Shown here: positions 37,371-46,122 of the stretch, piece after piece | How positions within the stretch are numbered: position 1 is the stretch's first letter | Layout: each line of letters begins with the position of its first letter | Assembly: GCF_030272705.1 (NCBI RefSeq) | Contig: NZ_JARFYM010000001.1 | Coordinates: 62,001-126,000 of the forward strand | DNA: 64,000 nucleotides | Origin: Rhizobium mayense | Lineage (GTDB): Bacteria > Pseudomonadota > Alphaproteobacteria > Rhizobiales > Rhizobiaceae | Direction: 5' to 3' | The notes under the pieces: model-generated | What the model saw: only the letters and a program-made list of their open reading frames with translations | What the model was told of the DNA's origin: nothing | Database searches by the model: none | Translations under genes and position numbers: made by a program

Positions 37371-38303
37371 TCAGTCGAACAGGCTCGAAACCGATTCTTC
37401 CTGGCTGGTACGGTTGATGGCTTCGCCGATCAGGCTGGCGGTGCTGATGACACGGATGTTGGGCGCCGATTGCACGGCCGTGGTCGGTTGAATGGAATCG
37501 GTGATCACCAGTTCCTTCAGCTGCGAGTTTGCCACGCGAGTCACGGCGCCGCCGGAGAGAACGCCGTGGGTGATATAGGCGGTGACGCTTGCCGCGCCTC
37601 GTGCAAGTAGGGCATCGGCGGCGTTGCAGAGCGTGCCGCCGGAATCAACGATATCGTCGATCAAGATGCAATCCTTGCCGGTCACTTCGCCGATGATGTT
37701 CATCACTTCGGACTCACCGGGGCGCTCACGGCGCTTATCCACGATCGCCAACAGACAGTCGAGGCGTTTGGCCAGCGCTCGGGCGCGCACGACACCACCG
37801 ACATCAGGGGAGACGACCATGACGTTGCCGATATCGTAATTCGCCTTGATATCGCGGGTCAGGATCGGCAGCGCGTAGAGATTGTCGGTGGGGATATCAA
37901 AGAAGCCTTGGATCTGGCCGGCATGCAGGTCGAGCGTAAGAACGCGGTCGGCACCGGCCTCGGTGATCAGATTGGCCACCAGCTTGGCCGAGATCGGCGT
38001 GCGCCCGGAGGCGCGGCGATCCTGACGGGCATAGCCGAAATAGGGAAGAACGGCCGTGATACGCCGCGCCGAGGAGCGGCGCATCGCGTCGATCATGATC
38101 AACAGTTCCATGAGATGGTCGTTGGTCGGGAACGAGGTCGGCTGGACGACGAATACGTCCTCGCCACGCACGTTTTCCTGGATTTCAACGAAGATTTCCT
38201 GGTCCGCGAAACGCCTGACACTGGCCTTGCCCAAGGGAACGTTGAGATAATTGCAGATCGCTTCGGCAAGATGCCGGTTCGAATTGCCTGCGAAAACCTT
38301 CAT
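37371..38303 (-). CDS. prs: Ribose-phosphate pyrophosphokinase
   Basis: 310 residues, the class I Prs length. It starts [20 protein letters not shown]; the flexible loop ([20 protein letters not shown]) and the PRPP-binding signature [20 protein letters not shown] are intact. It makes PRPP from ribose 5-phosphate and ATP for nucleotide, His and Trp synthesis. It is downstream of the lipoprotein gene on the same strand, with 105 bases between. Confidence 0.97.
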   Translation of the reverse strand: MKVFAGNSNRHLAEAICNYLNVPLGKASVRRFADQEIFVEIQENVRGEDVFVVQPTSFPTNDHLMELLIMIDAMRRSSARRITAVLPYFGYARQDRRASGRTPISAKLVANLITEAGADRVLTLDLHAGQIQGFFDIPTDNLYALPILTRDIKANYDIGNVMVVSPDVGGVVRARALAKRLDCLLAIVDKRRERPGESEVMNIIGEVTGKDCILIDDIVDSGGTLCNAADALLARGAASVTAYITHGVLSGGAVTRVANSQLKELVITDSIQPTTAVQSAPNIRVISTASLIGEAINRTSQEESVSSLFD

Positions 38304-38408
38304 TGTGGCCCGCCTGTTACCAACCTGATAGCCGCGCTTTTAACCGCCTCGCTCTCGAATGCAAGGGGCTAGAGTGCGATAGCTTTCATATTTCTGCAAA
38401 GCTTGTGG

Positions 38409-39278
38409 CTATCCACGGCGAGAGTCGCGCCAGGCGTTGAATTCCGACATGGTTTCGGTGGCGATTTTCTGCATGACGGACGGCGGGACGGCGGCCCAGG
38501 GATCACCGCGCTTCAGCGGCGCGCTTTCCGATCCTTGGATTCGGTGCAAGCGGGCACCGCTGTTGTCGAGGACGTCCCAGACATAGGTGACGGAAACCTG
38601 AGGTCCGTCCTCGAAGGCGGAGAGATAACCCTTCAGGATATAGCCGGCGCTGGAATCGCCGGAACTCTTGATCGTCAGGCCGAGCGCGCGGGCTTCGGCG
38701 CCGAGCTGACGCGACAGCGGTGTAACGGCCTGAACCGGTGCGCCGATGATCGGCAGGAAACGGACGCTGTTTTTCTCCGCGGCCGCCGCTGGGGGAAGGG
38801 AAGCTTGCTGTTGTACCGGCTGCTGCTGATCCTCTGTCGCTTGTTGCTGTTGCCGCGGCGGATCGTCGGCGAGGCGGCGGTCTGCCTCGCGCTGTTCGTC
38901 GGAGTCCGAGGTTTGCGCATCCTGCGATCGAATGGAGGCAGTCCTGGAATCGTCGAGCGGGCGGGAGGCGTAGGGGTTGCGGCCGCTGCTTTTGAGAGCA
39001 GCCGCCTGATCGTCGAGCGAGCCACCACCGCCATAGCTCTGGGGCTGGTAACCCTGCTGCTGATAGCCTTGCCGCTGGTAGCCGTAGCTGTCCTGCGCGG
39101 TTTCATAGTTCTGCTGGCGCTGCGGCGTGGCGGCCATGCGCTCCACATCACGTTGAGTGACGGGACTGGAGCCGGCATCGCCGATGCTTTCGGGTGGTGT
39201 CAGGGCGTCCGTCGTGTTGCAGGCGGCGAGCGCAAAGCAGCAGCCAACGGAAATCAACGTTGTCCTGACCAGTCCCAT
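38409..39278 (-). CDS. Lipoprotein with glutamine-rich linker
   Basis: 289 residues. A lipobox (CCFALAAC, with the lipidated Cys at about residue 20) follows a short signal peptide. Residues 50-160 are low complexity, dominated by Gln, Tyr, Gly and Ser repeats (QGYQQQGYQPQSY), and probably extended. The C-terminal 120 residues form a compact domain (LGLTIKSSGDSSAGYILKGY, then VTYVWDVLDNSGARLHRIQG) that resembles a beta-sheet lipoprotein module seen in alphaproteobacteria. It likely spans the periplasm from an inner or outer membrane anchor. Function unknown. Confidence 0.83.
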   Translation of the reverse strand: MGLVRTTLISVGCCFALAACNTTDALTPPESIGDAGSSPVTQRDVERMAATPQRQQNYETAQDSYGYQRQGYQQQGYQPQSYGGGGSLDDQAAALKSSGRNPYASRPLDDSRTASIRSQDAQTSDSDEQREADRRLADDPPRQQQQATEDQQQPVQQQASLPPAAAAEKNSVRFLPIIGAPVQAVTPLSRQLGAEARALGLTIKSSGDSSAGYILKGYLSAFEDGPQVSVTYVWDVLDNSGARLHRIQGSESAPLKRGDPWAAVPPSVMQKIATETMSEFNAWRDSRRG

Positions 39279-39333
39279 TTGCGCGATCCTTTCCTTCGAC
39301 GGTCTCCCCGTTCAGGATCGCTATTTTACGCTG

Positions 39334-40485
39334 CTAACGGTTAAGAAATTCGAGCCGATGGCGCGACAAAGCTTTCGGCGCCTGGGACGTCGTCAGATAG
39401 GTCTGGCCGAGCGTCATCGCGGTGCCGGTGTCGGAGTCCATGATGATCATGTGCACGAAGAGCGACATGTTTTCTTCGATGTCCTGCGGGTTGCCCGCAT
39501 GGAACATCTGATGCTCCATCCAGGAGGGAGAGAAGCGGGCACCGAGCGAATAGCCGCAGGCGTTCAGCCGGTGGCGGGCAAGGCCGCGCTCATCCATGAT
39601 CTTGGCGTGCATATCGAAGACGTCGCCAAATGTATGGCCGGGTTTCAGCACAGTTTCGATCGCCTGGATCGTTTCGAGGCAAGCGTTGTAGAGTTCGCGG
39701 TGGCGGTGCGTGGGGTCGCCGACGACGACCGTGCGCATCATGGCGGCGTGGTAATGGACATAGGCGCCAGCCCATTCGAGGGTGAGCTGATCGTTGGCAT
39801 CCAGCTTGCGGCGGCCGGCCTTGTAGCGGCAGAGGAGCGCTTCGGCGCCGGAGCCGATGATGAATTCATTGGCGGGGTAATCGCCGCCGCCGGAAAAGAT
39901 CGCGCCCTGCATGGCGGCAAGAATATCGGCTTCGTCGGCGCCAGGCTTGATCAAAGCGAGCGCTGCGTCCAATGCATCGTCGGCGAGAACGGCGGCGCGC
40001 TCCACATAGGCGATTTCGGCGGGGCTTTTGATGAGACGCAGACGGCTGACCAGGTAGGACGCGTCGACGATCTGGCCGAAGGTGGCGAGCTGGTTGTCGA
40101 GCAAGCGGGCGACACGTCCGGTCATGCCATGGGTATCGTATTCGACGCCGATACGGGCCCCGAGGAGATCGAGCTCCACCAGCAATTCCTTGAGATCGAG
40201 CGTCGGATCAGCGTTGACGCGGTCGACCCAGACGCGAATGTCCGAGATAACCGATGTGAGCTGCGCCTGGCGAAGGTCGGCCGAGCGGGTGAGCAGGACT
40301 ATCGTACCGTCAGACTTGACCACCATGGTCTGGAAGAAGCAGTAGCCGAACGTATCGTAGCCGGTCAGCCAGAACATGCTCTCCTGCGCGAAGAGCAGCA
40401 TGGCGTCGAGCTTCTCCTCCTGCATTTTCGCGAGAAGACGGGCCAGGCGGTTGTCGAATTCGCTGCGTTCGAAATGCAGAGCCAT
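39334..40485 (-). CDS. M24-fold (creatinase/ectoine-hydrolase-like) protein lacking metal ligands
   Basis: 383 residues from ATG at 40485, one base after the pgeF stop. The N-terminal creatinase_N domain (residues 1-140) and the C-terminal pita-bread domain (about 150-383) are clear. Metal-dependent M24 peptidases need two Asp, His and two Glu; here the first Asp pair is replaced (LEWAGAYVHYHAAMMRT), the usual GHGxG is GYSLG, and the glutamate positions are not found. Creatinase and DoeA-type ectoine hydrolases also lack these metals. The segment ARFSPSWMEHQMFH resembles DoeA from memory. A metal-free amidohydrolase is likelier than a peptidase. Confidence 0.8.
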   Translation of the reverse strand: MALHFERSEFDNRLARLLAKMQEEKLDAMLLFAQESMFWLTGYDTFGYCFFQTMVVKSDGTIVLLTRSADLRQAQLTSVISDIRVWVDRVNADPTLDLKELLVELDLLGARIGVEYDTHGMTGRVARLLDNQLATFGQIVDASYLVSRLRLIKSPAEIAYVERAAVLADDALDAALALIKPGADEADILAAMQGAIFSGGGDYPANEFIIGSGAEALLCRYKAGRRKLDANDQLTLEWAGAYVHYHAAMMRTVVVGDPTHRHRELYNACLETIQAIETVLKPGHTFGDVFDMHAKIMDERGLARHRLNACGYSLGARFSPSWMEHQMFHAGNPQDIEENMSLFVHMIIMDSDTGTAMTLGQTYLTTSQAPKALSRHRLEFLNR

Positions 40486-40486
40486 T

Positions 40487-41359
40487 TTAGAATGTCTCCT
40501 CGATGGCAATAGCGGAAATCTGCCGGCCGTAATCCGGCTCCTTCGCATGCGTGGCGCGGCGATAGGAGAAGAAACGATCGGGATGGGGATAGGTGCAGAG
40601 ATCAAGGTTTTCGGCGGTTGCGCCGGCCTTGCGCAAACGTTCGATCGTCAGGCCAGGCAGATCGAACATCGCGTGGCCGACCCGCTCGGACGGGATGAAG
40701 TACTTGGCGTAGTCCGGGTCGTAAGTGACGAATCTGTCGACGAATTCCGGACCGACCTCATAGCTTGCCTGACTGATCGAGGGGCCGAGGCAGGCAATGA
40801 TCTTCGCCCGCTCGGCGCCGAGCGCGATCATGGCTTCGATGGTGTTTTCCAGGACGCCGGTCAGCGCGCCCTTCCAGCCGGCATGGGCGGCACCTATGAC
40901 CCGATTTTCGGGATCTGCGAAAAGGATCGGCCCGCAATCGGCGGCAAGCACGCCAAGCGCTATCCCCGGCGTCGCCGTCACCATCGCGTCGGCTTGCGGG
41001 CGAGTGCCGTCATAGCCTGCGTCGACCGCTATCACGTCGGGCGAATGGACCTGATGCACTGTTGCGAGCCGTTCCGGCGGCAGGCCGAACCAGGCGGCGA
41101 CACGGCGGCGGTTTTCCTGCACGTGTTCCCGATTGTCGTTGGAGCCGAGGCCCACGTTCAATCCGCGATAGAGACCTTCTGAAACGCCACCGTCACGGCT
41201 GAAATAGCCGTGGCGGATGCCGGCGCTCTTGGCGGCGCTCAGCAGCGTGCTTTCGATCGGAGTCGGCAATGCTGCGTCCCTTGAGTGTTCTTTCGTGATG
41301 GAAATAAACGCTTCTGTGGCGAAGCGGTTCGATTTTGAGTGCGATGTTGGCCCAGCCAT
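40487..41359 (-). CDS. pgeF: Peptidoglycan editing factor / laccase-domain protein
   Basis: 290 residues if ATG at 41359 is used; a TTG at 41269 with AAGGGACG upstream gives a 260-residue form closer to the family and is a real alternative. The YfiH/laccase-domain blocks are intact: GIRHGYFSRDGGVSEGLYRG, TVHQVHSPDV, LAADCGPILFADPENRVIGA and AHAGWKGALTGVLENTI, which hold the metal-binding Cys and His residues. PgeF cleaves wrong amino acids from peptidoglycan precursors; older annotations call it polyphenol oxidase. It lies between the methyltransferase and M24 genes in a minus-strand run. Confidence 0.93.
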   Translation of the reverse strand: MAGPTSHSKSNRFATEAFISITKEHSRDAALPTPIESTLLSAAKSAGIRHGYFSRDGGVSEGLYRGLNVGLGSNDNREHVQENRRRVAAWFGLPPERLATVHQVHSPDVIAVDAGYDGTRPQADAMVTATPGIALGVLAADCGPILFADPENRVIGAAHAGWKGALTGVLENTIEAMIALGAERAKIIACLGPSISQASYEVGPEFVDRFVTYDPDYAKYFIPSERVGHAMFDLPGLTIERLRKAGATAENLDLCTYPHPDRFFSYRRATHAKEPDYGRQISAIAIEETF

Positions 41360-41396
41360 GCGCGCTCTGTCAATCCGCGGAGATCAACACAGTTGT

Positions 41397-42494
41397 TCAG
41401 CGCACCTGCCGAAAGGGCATCAGATCGATCGCCGGGCTGGAGACCGCCAGCACCTTGAACAACTCTCCCATTTTGCCTTCGCCGGCGCCGGCCAGCCGTT
41501 CAGCGGCGGCGCGGATGCCGTCTTGCGTGGCGGCGTCCTGGTCGCGGCCAAGCGCCGCAGCCCGCTCCAGCAGCCCGAGCCCGATGAGGAAATCGCCCTG
41601 ATGGCAGCATCCGTTGATATGCAGGCCGGAAGCGAGAGCGGTTTCGGCCAGATGTTGGAAATCGACGTGGCTGGTGAGATCCGCCTCGCCGGGATGATCC
41701 AGCGGCGGGTCGTATTCATGCATGCGTACGGCCTGCAGCGTATCGCCGAAACCCGTCGCCATATGGCCGTAATCGATGACGAGCGCCGTGCCGCCATGGG
41801 CGGCGAGCCGGTCGCCGATCGTCGTCATCACCGCCTGACGGGCAGGGGCGATCTCGAAGATCGTGCCGATCGGCGGAAACGGCCCGTCCGGAAGAAGAGC
41901 GGGGTCGAGGCTCGCAACACCGGCCGTGAAGGCCAATTCGTCACTGGCGTCGAGCCCGACCGTGCGCTCACGAAAGCCGTTGGCGGTGCGGACGAACTGA
42001 CGGATGGGAATAGCGTCGAACAGCTCGTTGGCGGCAAGCAAGGTGAAACCCGCCGGCACGTCATCGAAGTCCGAATGCCAGGCAATCTTGTCGCCATGGG
42101 CCTCGAGCGTCTGGCGCTGGAAGCCCTGCAGCCGCTCGCTGGTTTCGACCAGATGCACGCTCATCGTGTCATAGAGCGGCAGCGCGAGCTTGGCGATGAC
42201 GCGCAGCATGTCTGCCATCATCGTACCGCGGCCGGGGCCGATTTCGACGAGGCGGATGTCGGCCGGCGTGCCGTGGCGCTGCCAGGCATGCACCATGAAG
42301 ACGCCGATCATCTCGCCGAAGAGTTGGCTGACCTCGGGTGCCGTGACGAAATCACCGGCGCGGCCGAAGGGCTCCCGCGTCTTGTAATAGCCATGCTGCG
42401 GGTCTGCGAGGCAGAGGGAGAAATAATCGGTGATGCTGATCGGCCCGTTGGCGCGGATGATGGCCTTGATTTTTTCCCCGAGCGCGGTCGTCAT
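41397..42494 (-). CDS. SAM-dependent methyltransferase, MidA/NDUFAF7 (DUF185) type
   Basis: 365 residues. The DUF185 family blocks are present: ISITDYFSLCLADPQHGYYK near residue 20, GRAGDFVTAPEVSQLFGEMI, LVEIGPGRGTMMADMLR (SAM motif I) and LVIDYGHMATGFGDTLQAVR. Mitochondrial NDUFAF7 methylates a complex I subunit arginine; bacterial homologues may have a similar role, which is inference. It is between lgt and pgeF on the same strand; a rhizobial repeat sits between it and lgt. Confidence 0.92.
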   Translation of the reverse strand: MTTALGEKIKAIIRANGPISITDYFSLCLADPQHGYYKTREPFGRAGDFVTAPEVSQLFGEMIGVFMVHAWQRHGTPADIRLVEIGPGRGTMMADMLRVIAKLALPLYDTMSVHLVETSERLQGFQRQTLEAHGDKIAWHSDFDDVPAGFTLLAANELFDAIPIRQFVRTANGFRERTVGLDASDELAFTAGVASLDPALLPDGPFPPIGTIFEIAPARQAVMTTIGDRLAAHGGTALVIDYGHMATGFGDTLQAVRMHEYDPPLDHPGEADLTSHVDFQHLAETALASGLHINGCCHQGDFLIGLGLLERAAALGRDQDAATQDGIRAAAERLAGAGEGKMGELFKVLAVSSPAIDLMPFRQVR

Positions 42495-42505
42495 CGTTTG
42501 GTCTC

Positions 42506-42565
42506 GCTAAAGCATGGTCCCGAGAAATGTGAGGCGGCTTTCGGAAAGGTCATGCGACATTAAAC
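42506..42565. repeat. Short palindromic rhizobial intergenic repeat (copy 1)
   Basis: Starts CTAAAGCATGG and ends GGTCATGCGACATTAAAC, with inverted CATG-centred ends around a GAGGCGGCTTTC core. From memory this resembles the CTAAAGCATGTCGCG-type repeats found in hundreds of copies in Rhizobium genomes. It fills the gap between lgt and the methyltransferase. Confidence 0.7.
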
Positions 42566-42572
42566 CCAGAGT

Positions 42573-43460
42573 TCAAGCCGCCTGCCTGGCTGCAACGTGG
42601 CGGGCGCGGATGATGGCCCACAGGCCGACCGCGACCATCGGCAGCGAGAGCACCATGCCCATGGTCAGCCAGTTCGTGCCGAGGAGATAGCCCAGTTGCT
42701 CATCAGGCTGGCGGAAGAATTCGACGAAAATGCGCGAGAAGGCATAACCGATGACGAAGACGCCGCTGACGGTGCCGGGCTTCTTCAGCGCCAGAGCCCA
42801 CCGGGTGAGGATGAAGAGGACGGAAAAGAGCACAATGCCCTCGATACCGGCTTCGTAGAGCTGGCTTGGATGGCGCGGATCAAGGCCGGCAGGGCAGACA
42901 CCCTCGTGAGCGGCGATGACATGCGGGCTGCAGAAAACCATCGCCCAAGGCACGTCGGCGGTCCGGCCCCAAAGTTCGCCGTTGATGAAATTGGCGATGC
43001 GGCCGAAGAAAAGGCCGATGGGGGCGACGGCGGCAACGATGTCGAACAGACTCCACATAGGGATCTTGTTGCGATTGGCGAACAGAATCATGGCGATGGT
43101 CGTGCCGATTAATCCACCGTGGAAGGACATGCCGCCATTCCAGACCTGAATGGCACGGATCGGATTGGCGAGCACCGGATCGAGATCGTAAAATAGGATA
43201 TAGCCGATGCGTCCGCCGAGCACGATGCCGAAGGCGACCCAGAGAATGAAGTCGTCCAGATGCGCGCGCGTCATCGGCGCGGCGTCGTTCAGCCAGAGCT
43301 TGCCATTGTCGACCAGCCGTCTTGCATAGAACCAGCCGAGCAGGATGCCCGCGACATAGGCAAGGCCGTACCAATGGATCGACAGCGGACCGAGCGAAAA
43401 GGCGATCGGATCGATATCGGGAAACGGCAGAATGGCGGCGAGATTGGCGGATGTCAGCAA
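42573..43460 (-). CDS. lgt: Prolipoprotein diacylglyceryl transferase
   Basis: 295 residues from TTG at 43460; a much longer open frame upstream crosses a repeat and is not credible. Lgt landmarks are present: SLGPLSIHWYGLAYVAGILL, the catalytic-site strip GRIGYILFYDLDP, WNGGMSFHGGLIGT, and RIANFINGELWGRTADVPWA with the Lgt signature. Seven membrane segments fit the family. It transfers diacylglycerol to the lipobox cysteine and would act on the lipoprotein encoded at 38409. The start is uncertain by a few codons. Confidence 0.94.
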   Translation of the reverse strand: MLTSANLAAILPFPDIDPIAFSLGPLSIHWYGLAYVAGILLGWFYARRLVDNGKLWLNDAAPMTRAHLDDFILWVAFGIVLGGRIGYILFYDLDPVLANPIRAIQVWNGGMSFHGGLIGTTIAMILFANRNKIPMWSLFDIVAAVAPIGLFFGRIANFINGELWGRTADVPWAMVFCSPHVIAAHEGVCPAGLDPRHPSQLYEAGIEGIVLFSVLFILTRWALALKKPGTVSGVFVIGYAFSRIFVEFFRQPDEQLGYLLGTNWLTMGMVLSLPMVAVGLWAIIRARHVAARQAA

Positions 43461-43474
43461 GATTGTCGGGTCCG

Positions 43475-43527
43475 TTAGAGCATGATTCCCAAAACTATCG
43501 GCAGTTTTTGGATAAGCGCATGCTAAA
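43475..43527. repeat. Short palindromic rhizobial intergenic repeat (copy 2)
   Basis: TTAGAGCATGATTCCCAAAA at one end and TTTTTGGATAAGCGCATGCTAAA at the other form an inverted pair around CTATCGGCAG. It is similar in design to copy 1 and overlaps the region just upstream of the lgt start. Its closeness could obscure the lgt promoter. Confidence 0.7.
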
Positions 43528-43724
43528 TCCAGTGTCGGCGGAACATGGCGTTCGCTGTTGAAACGGTCAAGTCGATTATTCGTGTGTCTCTTGTCTCGGG
43601 CCGGGTTGTCCCGCTCTATCTCAATTTGCTTGCATCGGACCCTGGGAAATCTTACCTCAGATCTATCTGGCCCTATATGATGATGCCGTCCATTTTCGGG
43701 GCCGACGGCCGCAAGGAGACCACT

Positions 43725-43985
43725 ATGAGCACTGGACCGAACCGTATCTTGGACGAATTCGCCAAGTTGATGACCGATGCCGCCGGTGCTGCCCAGGGCG
43801 TGCGCCGGGAGATCGAAACGGCCTTCAATGCCCAGGCCGAGCGTTGGCTGAACAACCTCGATATCGTCAAGCGCGAGGAGTTCGAAGCCGTTCGCGAAAT
43901 GGCGATCAAGGCGCGGGATGAAAACGACGCGTTGCGCGCCAGAATCGAAGCGTTGGAAGCCCGTCTTTCCTCCGAAGGCAAATAG
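43725..43985 (+). CDS. UbiK-like accessory factor (BMFP domain)
   Basis: 86 residues from ATG at 43725, with GGAGA seven bases upstream. The protein is a small helical coiled-coil (ILDEFAKLMTDAAGAAQGVR, then FNAQAERWLNNLDIVKREEF and LRARIEALEARL), as in the YqiC/BMFP family, whose E. coli member UbiK aids ubiquinone synthesis at the membrane. Its N-terminus is longer than in some members but typical for alphaproteobacteria. A strong terminator follows it at 44011. Divergent from lgt. Confidence 0.88.
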   Translation: MSTGPNRILDEFAKLMTDAAGAAQGVRREIETAFNAQAERWLNNLDIVKREEFEAVREMAIKARDENDALRARIEALEARLSSEGK

Positions 43986-44377
43986 TCGCGATTCATTTTG
44001 CGAGAAATCGGCGCGGCGCATGTCTGCCGCGCATTTTTCCTTTAAAATTTTCGGTAGTTTTTCCACCTGTGGACATAGGCAAAAAAGCCAATCGCCAGAG
44101 TCAGTTATGACTCCCTTCTGAATAGACATCGGAAGAGCTTTCCACAGCGCCCTTCGCCAAAATCACTGATGAGGGGCTGGCATGCCGGGCATGCCGTTAT
44201 ACACTGATTTTAAATGATGATTCGAAACGGACTTGGTAAGCTCCGGGCAGGGTGGATGCGTTAGTCTGGCAGCCGTTCAACATCATCCCGAGGATGTTTC
44301 CGGAGTAAAACTGTTTGCGTTCTTTCAGGTGTTTGAACACGGGGAAGCTGCATTCGTTCCGGTCAAGAAGGTGCTGC
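43986..44377. other. Intergenic region between ubiK-like gene and ybjN-like gene
   Basis: 392 bases. It holds the ubiK terminator, an AT-rich stretch, and a GGCATGCC-type inverted repeat near 44178-44194. DnaA-box-like sequences (TTTTCCACC, CTTTCCACA at 44057-44145) are too weak to call. No gene is evident. The promoter for the 44378 gene is expected here. Confidence 0.5.
44011..44040 (+). terminator. Rho-independent terminator after the UbiK-like gene
   Basis: GCGCGGC pairs with GCCGCGC around an 8-base loop, followed by ATTTTTCC. It lies 25 bases after the stop codon. Confidence 0.88.
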
Positions 44378-44878
44378 ATGAGCCTTATGGAAATGGAAGT
44401 CGAACGACAATCGAACCCGGTCGACATGATCGAGTTCGTGGCTGCCAACAATGACTGGTCGTTCGAGCGGTCGGGCGAGGATGAAATCGCCATGACTGTC
44501 GAGGGGCGATGGACCGATTATCACGTCTCATTCTCCTGGATGGAGGAGTTCGAGGCGCTGCATATAGCCTGCGCATTCGACATCAAAGTTCCCGATCCGC
44601 GTGTCAACGAAGTGATCAAGCTCTTGTCCTGCATCAATGGGCAGGTGCTGATGGGACACTTCGATCTGTGGCGGCAGGAGGATATCGTGATCTTCCGGCA
44701 GTCGCTGCTGCTCTCCGGCGGCGCGGAGCCGACGAACCGGCAGGTGGAAGTGCTGTTATCCAACGCTCTTGACACCTGCGAGGCTTACTATCAGGCTTTC
44801 CAATTTGTAGTATGGTCCGGCCTTGACGCTAACCGCGCCATGGAAGCCGTGCTTTTCGAAACCGTAGGCGAAGCCTGA
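44378..44878 (+). CDS. YbjN domain-containing protein
   Basis: 166 residues from ATG at 44378 (MSLMEMEVERQSNPV). The YbjN fold is recognised in DWSFERSGEDEIAMTVEGRW, FDIKVPDPRVNEVIKLLSC and INGQVLMGHFDLWRQEDIVI. The family resembles type III secretion chaperones but its cellular role is unsettled. It ends one base before proC, so it is co-transcribed. No signal peptide; cytoplasmic. Confidence 0.88.
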   Translation: MSLMEMEVERQSNPVDMIEFVAANNDWSFERSGEDEIAMTVEGRWTDYHVSFSWMEEFEALHIACAFDIKVPDPRVNEVIKLLSCINGQVLMGHFDLWRQEDIVIFRQSLLLSGGAEPTNRQVEVLLSNALDTCEAYYQAFQFVVWSGLDANRAMEAVLFETVGEA

Positions 44879-44879
44879 T

Positions 44880-45719
44880 ATGGCGACAGAAGCATCCTCG
44901 AGCGCTTTCGCATCCTCTGGCCCCATCATCCTGATCGGGGCCGGCAATATGGGCGGCGCGCTGCTGACGGGTTGGCTGAAAAGCGGTGTGCCGGGTTCTT
45001 CGGTGATCGTCGTCGATCCCAAGCCGTCCGAGGCGATGCTGAAATTGATCGCTGACGCCGGCGCGAGCCATGTCGTCGGCGTTCCGGCTGGTGTTACCCC
45101 AGGCGTTCTCTTCATTGCCGTCAAGCCGCAAGTCATGGAGGCGGTACTGCCGCCATTCAAGGCGACTGTAGGGCCGAATACGGTGGTGGTATCGATTGCC
45201 GCCGGCAAGACGCTGGCCTTCCTTGAAAAACATCTGGGTGAAATGGCGATGGTGCGCGCCATGCCGAACACCCCGGCCATGGTTGGCCGGGGCGTCACCG
45301 GTGCGTTTGCCAATGCCCAAGTCGGCGAGCGCCAGCGGCAGTTGGTGCAAAATCTTCTGAAGGTGTCCGGTCCGGTCGAGTGGGTGCCGGCCGAAGCCGA
45401 CATCGATTCCGTGACGGCCGTTTCCGGCAGCGGACCGGCCTATGTTTTTTATCTCGTCGAGTGCATGGCGGAGGCGGGCCGGAAGCTTGGCCTGCAGGCG
45501 GACCTCGCCATGCGACTCGCACGGGAAACTGTCGCGGGGGCTGGTGAGTTGTTGCATCAGTCCCCCGATGACGCATCGCGCCTTCGCCAGAACGTAACGT
45601 CTCCCGGCGGTACCACCGCCGCCGCTCTTGCCGTTCTGATGGCGGAAGACGGCATGCAGCCTCTGTTCGACGAGGCGCTGGAGGCGGCGCGCAAGCGTGC
45701 GCAGGAACTGGCCGGTTAA
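44880..45719 (+). CDS. proC: Pyrroline-5-carboxylate reductase
   Basis: 279 residues. The N-terminal Rossmann fold starts IILIGAGNMGGALLTGWLKS; VRAMPNTPAMVGRGVTGAFA and the C-terminal ProC signature (around VTSPGGTTAAALAVLMAEDG) are intact. It makes proline from 1-pyrroline-5-carboxylate with NAD(P)H, the last step of proline synthesis. It follows the YbjN gene by one base and is followed 27 bases later by csaA, giving a three-gene unit. Confidence 0.97.
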   Translation: MATEASSSAFASSGPIILIGAGNMGGALLTGWLKSGVPGSSVIVVDPKPSEAMLKLIADAGASHVVGVPAGVTPGVLFIAVKPQVMEAVLPPFKATVGPNTVVVSIAAGKTLAFLEKHLGEMAMVRAMPNTPAMVGRGVTGAFANAQVGERQRQLVQNLLKVSGPVEWVPAEADIDSVTAVSGSGPAYVFYLVECMAEAGRKLGLQADLAMRLARETVAGAGELLHQSPDDASRLRQNVTSPGGTTAAALAVLMAEDGMQPLFDEALEAARKRAQELAG

Positions 45720-45746
45720 ATATCCGAGCATCAAAAGGGTGTGCAT

Positions 45747-46088
45747 ATGGCGGATGAGATCACCTATGGCGATTTCGAGCGGGTGGATATCCGTGTCGGA
45801 ACGATCATCGAGGCGGAGCCTTTTCCGGAAGCACGCAAGCCGGCCTTCAAGTTGAAGATCGATTTCGGACCGGAGATCGGCATCAAGCGTTCTTCTGCGC
45901 AGATCACCGTGCATTACACGCCGGAGTCGCTCATCGGCTGTCAGGTTCTCGGCGTCGTCAATTTCCCGCCGCGCCAGATCGGCCCCGTCCGTTCCGAAGT
46001 GCTGACCCTCGGTTTCGAGGATGAAGCCGGCGCGATCGTGCTTGCGGCCGTGACGCAGCCGGTGCCGAACGGTAAGAAGATGATGTGA
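45747..46088 (+). CDS. csaA: tRNA-binding domain protein CsaA
   Basis: 113 residues from ATG at 45747; the GTG two codons upstream is an alternative but the AGGG motif fits the ATG. The CsaA OB-fold is present ([60 protein letters not shown]). CsaA binds tRNA and in Bacillus shows chaperone activity. It ends the proC unit. A hairpin at 46095 follows. Confidence 0.93.
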   Translation: MADEITYGDFERVDIRVGTIIEAEPFPEARKPAFKLKIDFGPEIGIKRSSAQITVHYTPESLIGCQVLGVVNFPPRQIGPVRSEVLTLGFEDEAGAIVLAAVTQPVPNGKKMM

Positions 46089-46094
46089 TACTTA

Positions 46095-46122
46095 CCTTCT
46101 CCCCGTTGGGGCGAAGGGCTTT
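46095..46122 (+). terminator. Probable terminator after csaA
   Basis: CCTTC-T-CCCC pairs with GGGG-C-GAAGG across a GTT loop, followed by GCTTTC. The T-run is weak, but the location between convergent genes supports termination. Confidence 0.5.

Noticed and set aside
43461..44129. N-terminal extension of lgt by more than 200 codons
   Set aside because: It runs antisense to the UbiK-like gene and through a repeat, and no Lgt has such an extension; TTG at 43460 gives a normal length.
44040..44150. DnaA-box-like sequences (TTTTCCACC, CTTTCCACA)
   Set aside because: They match the consensus at only seven of nine positions, with no dnaA or origin genes nearby; chance is likely.
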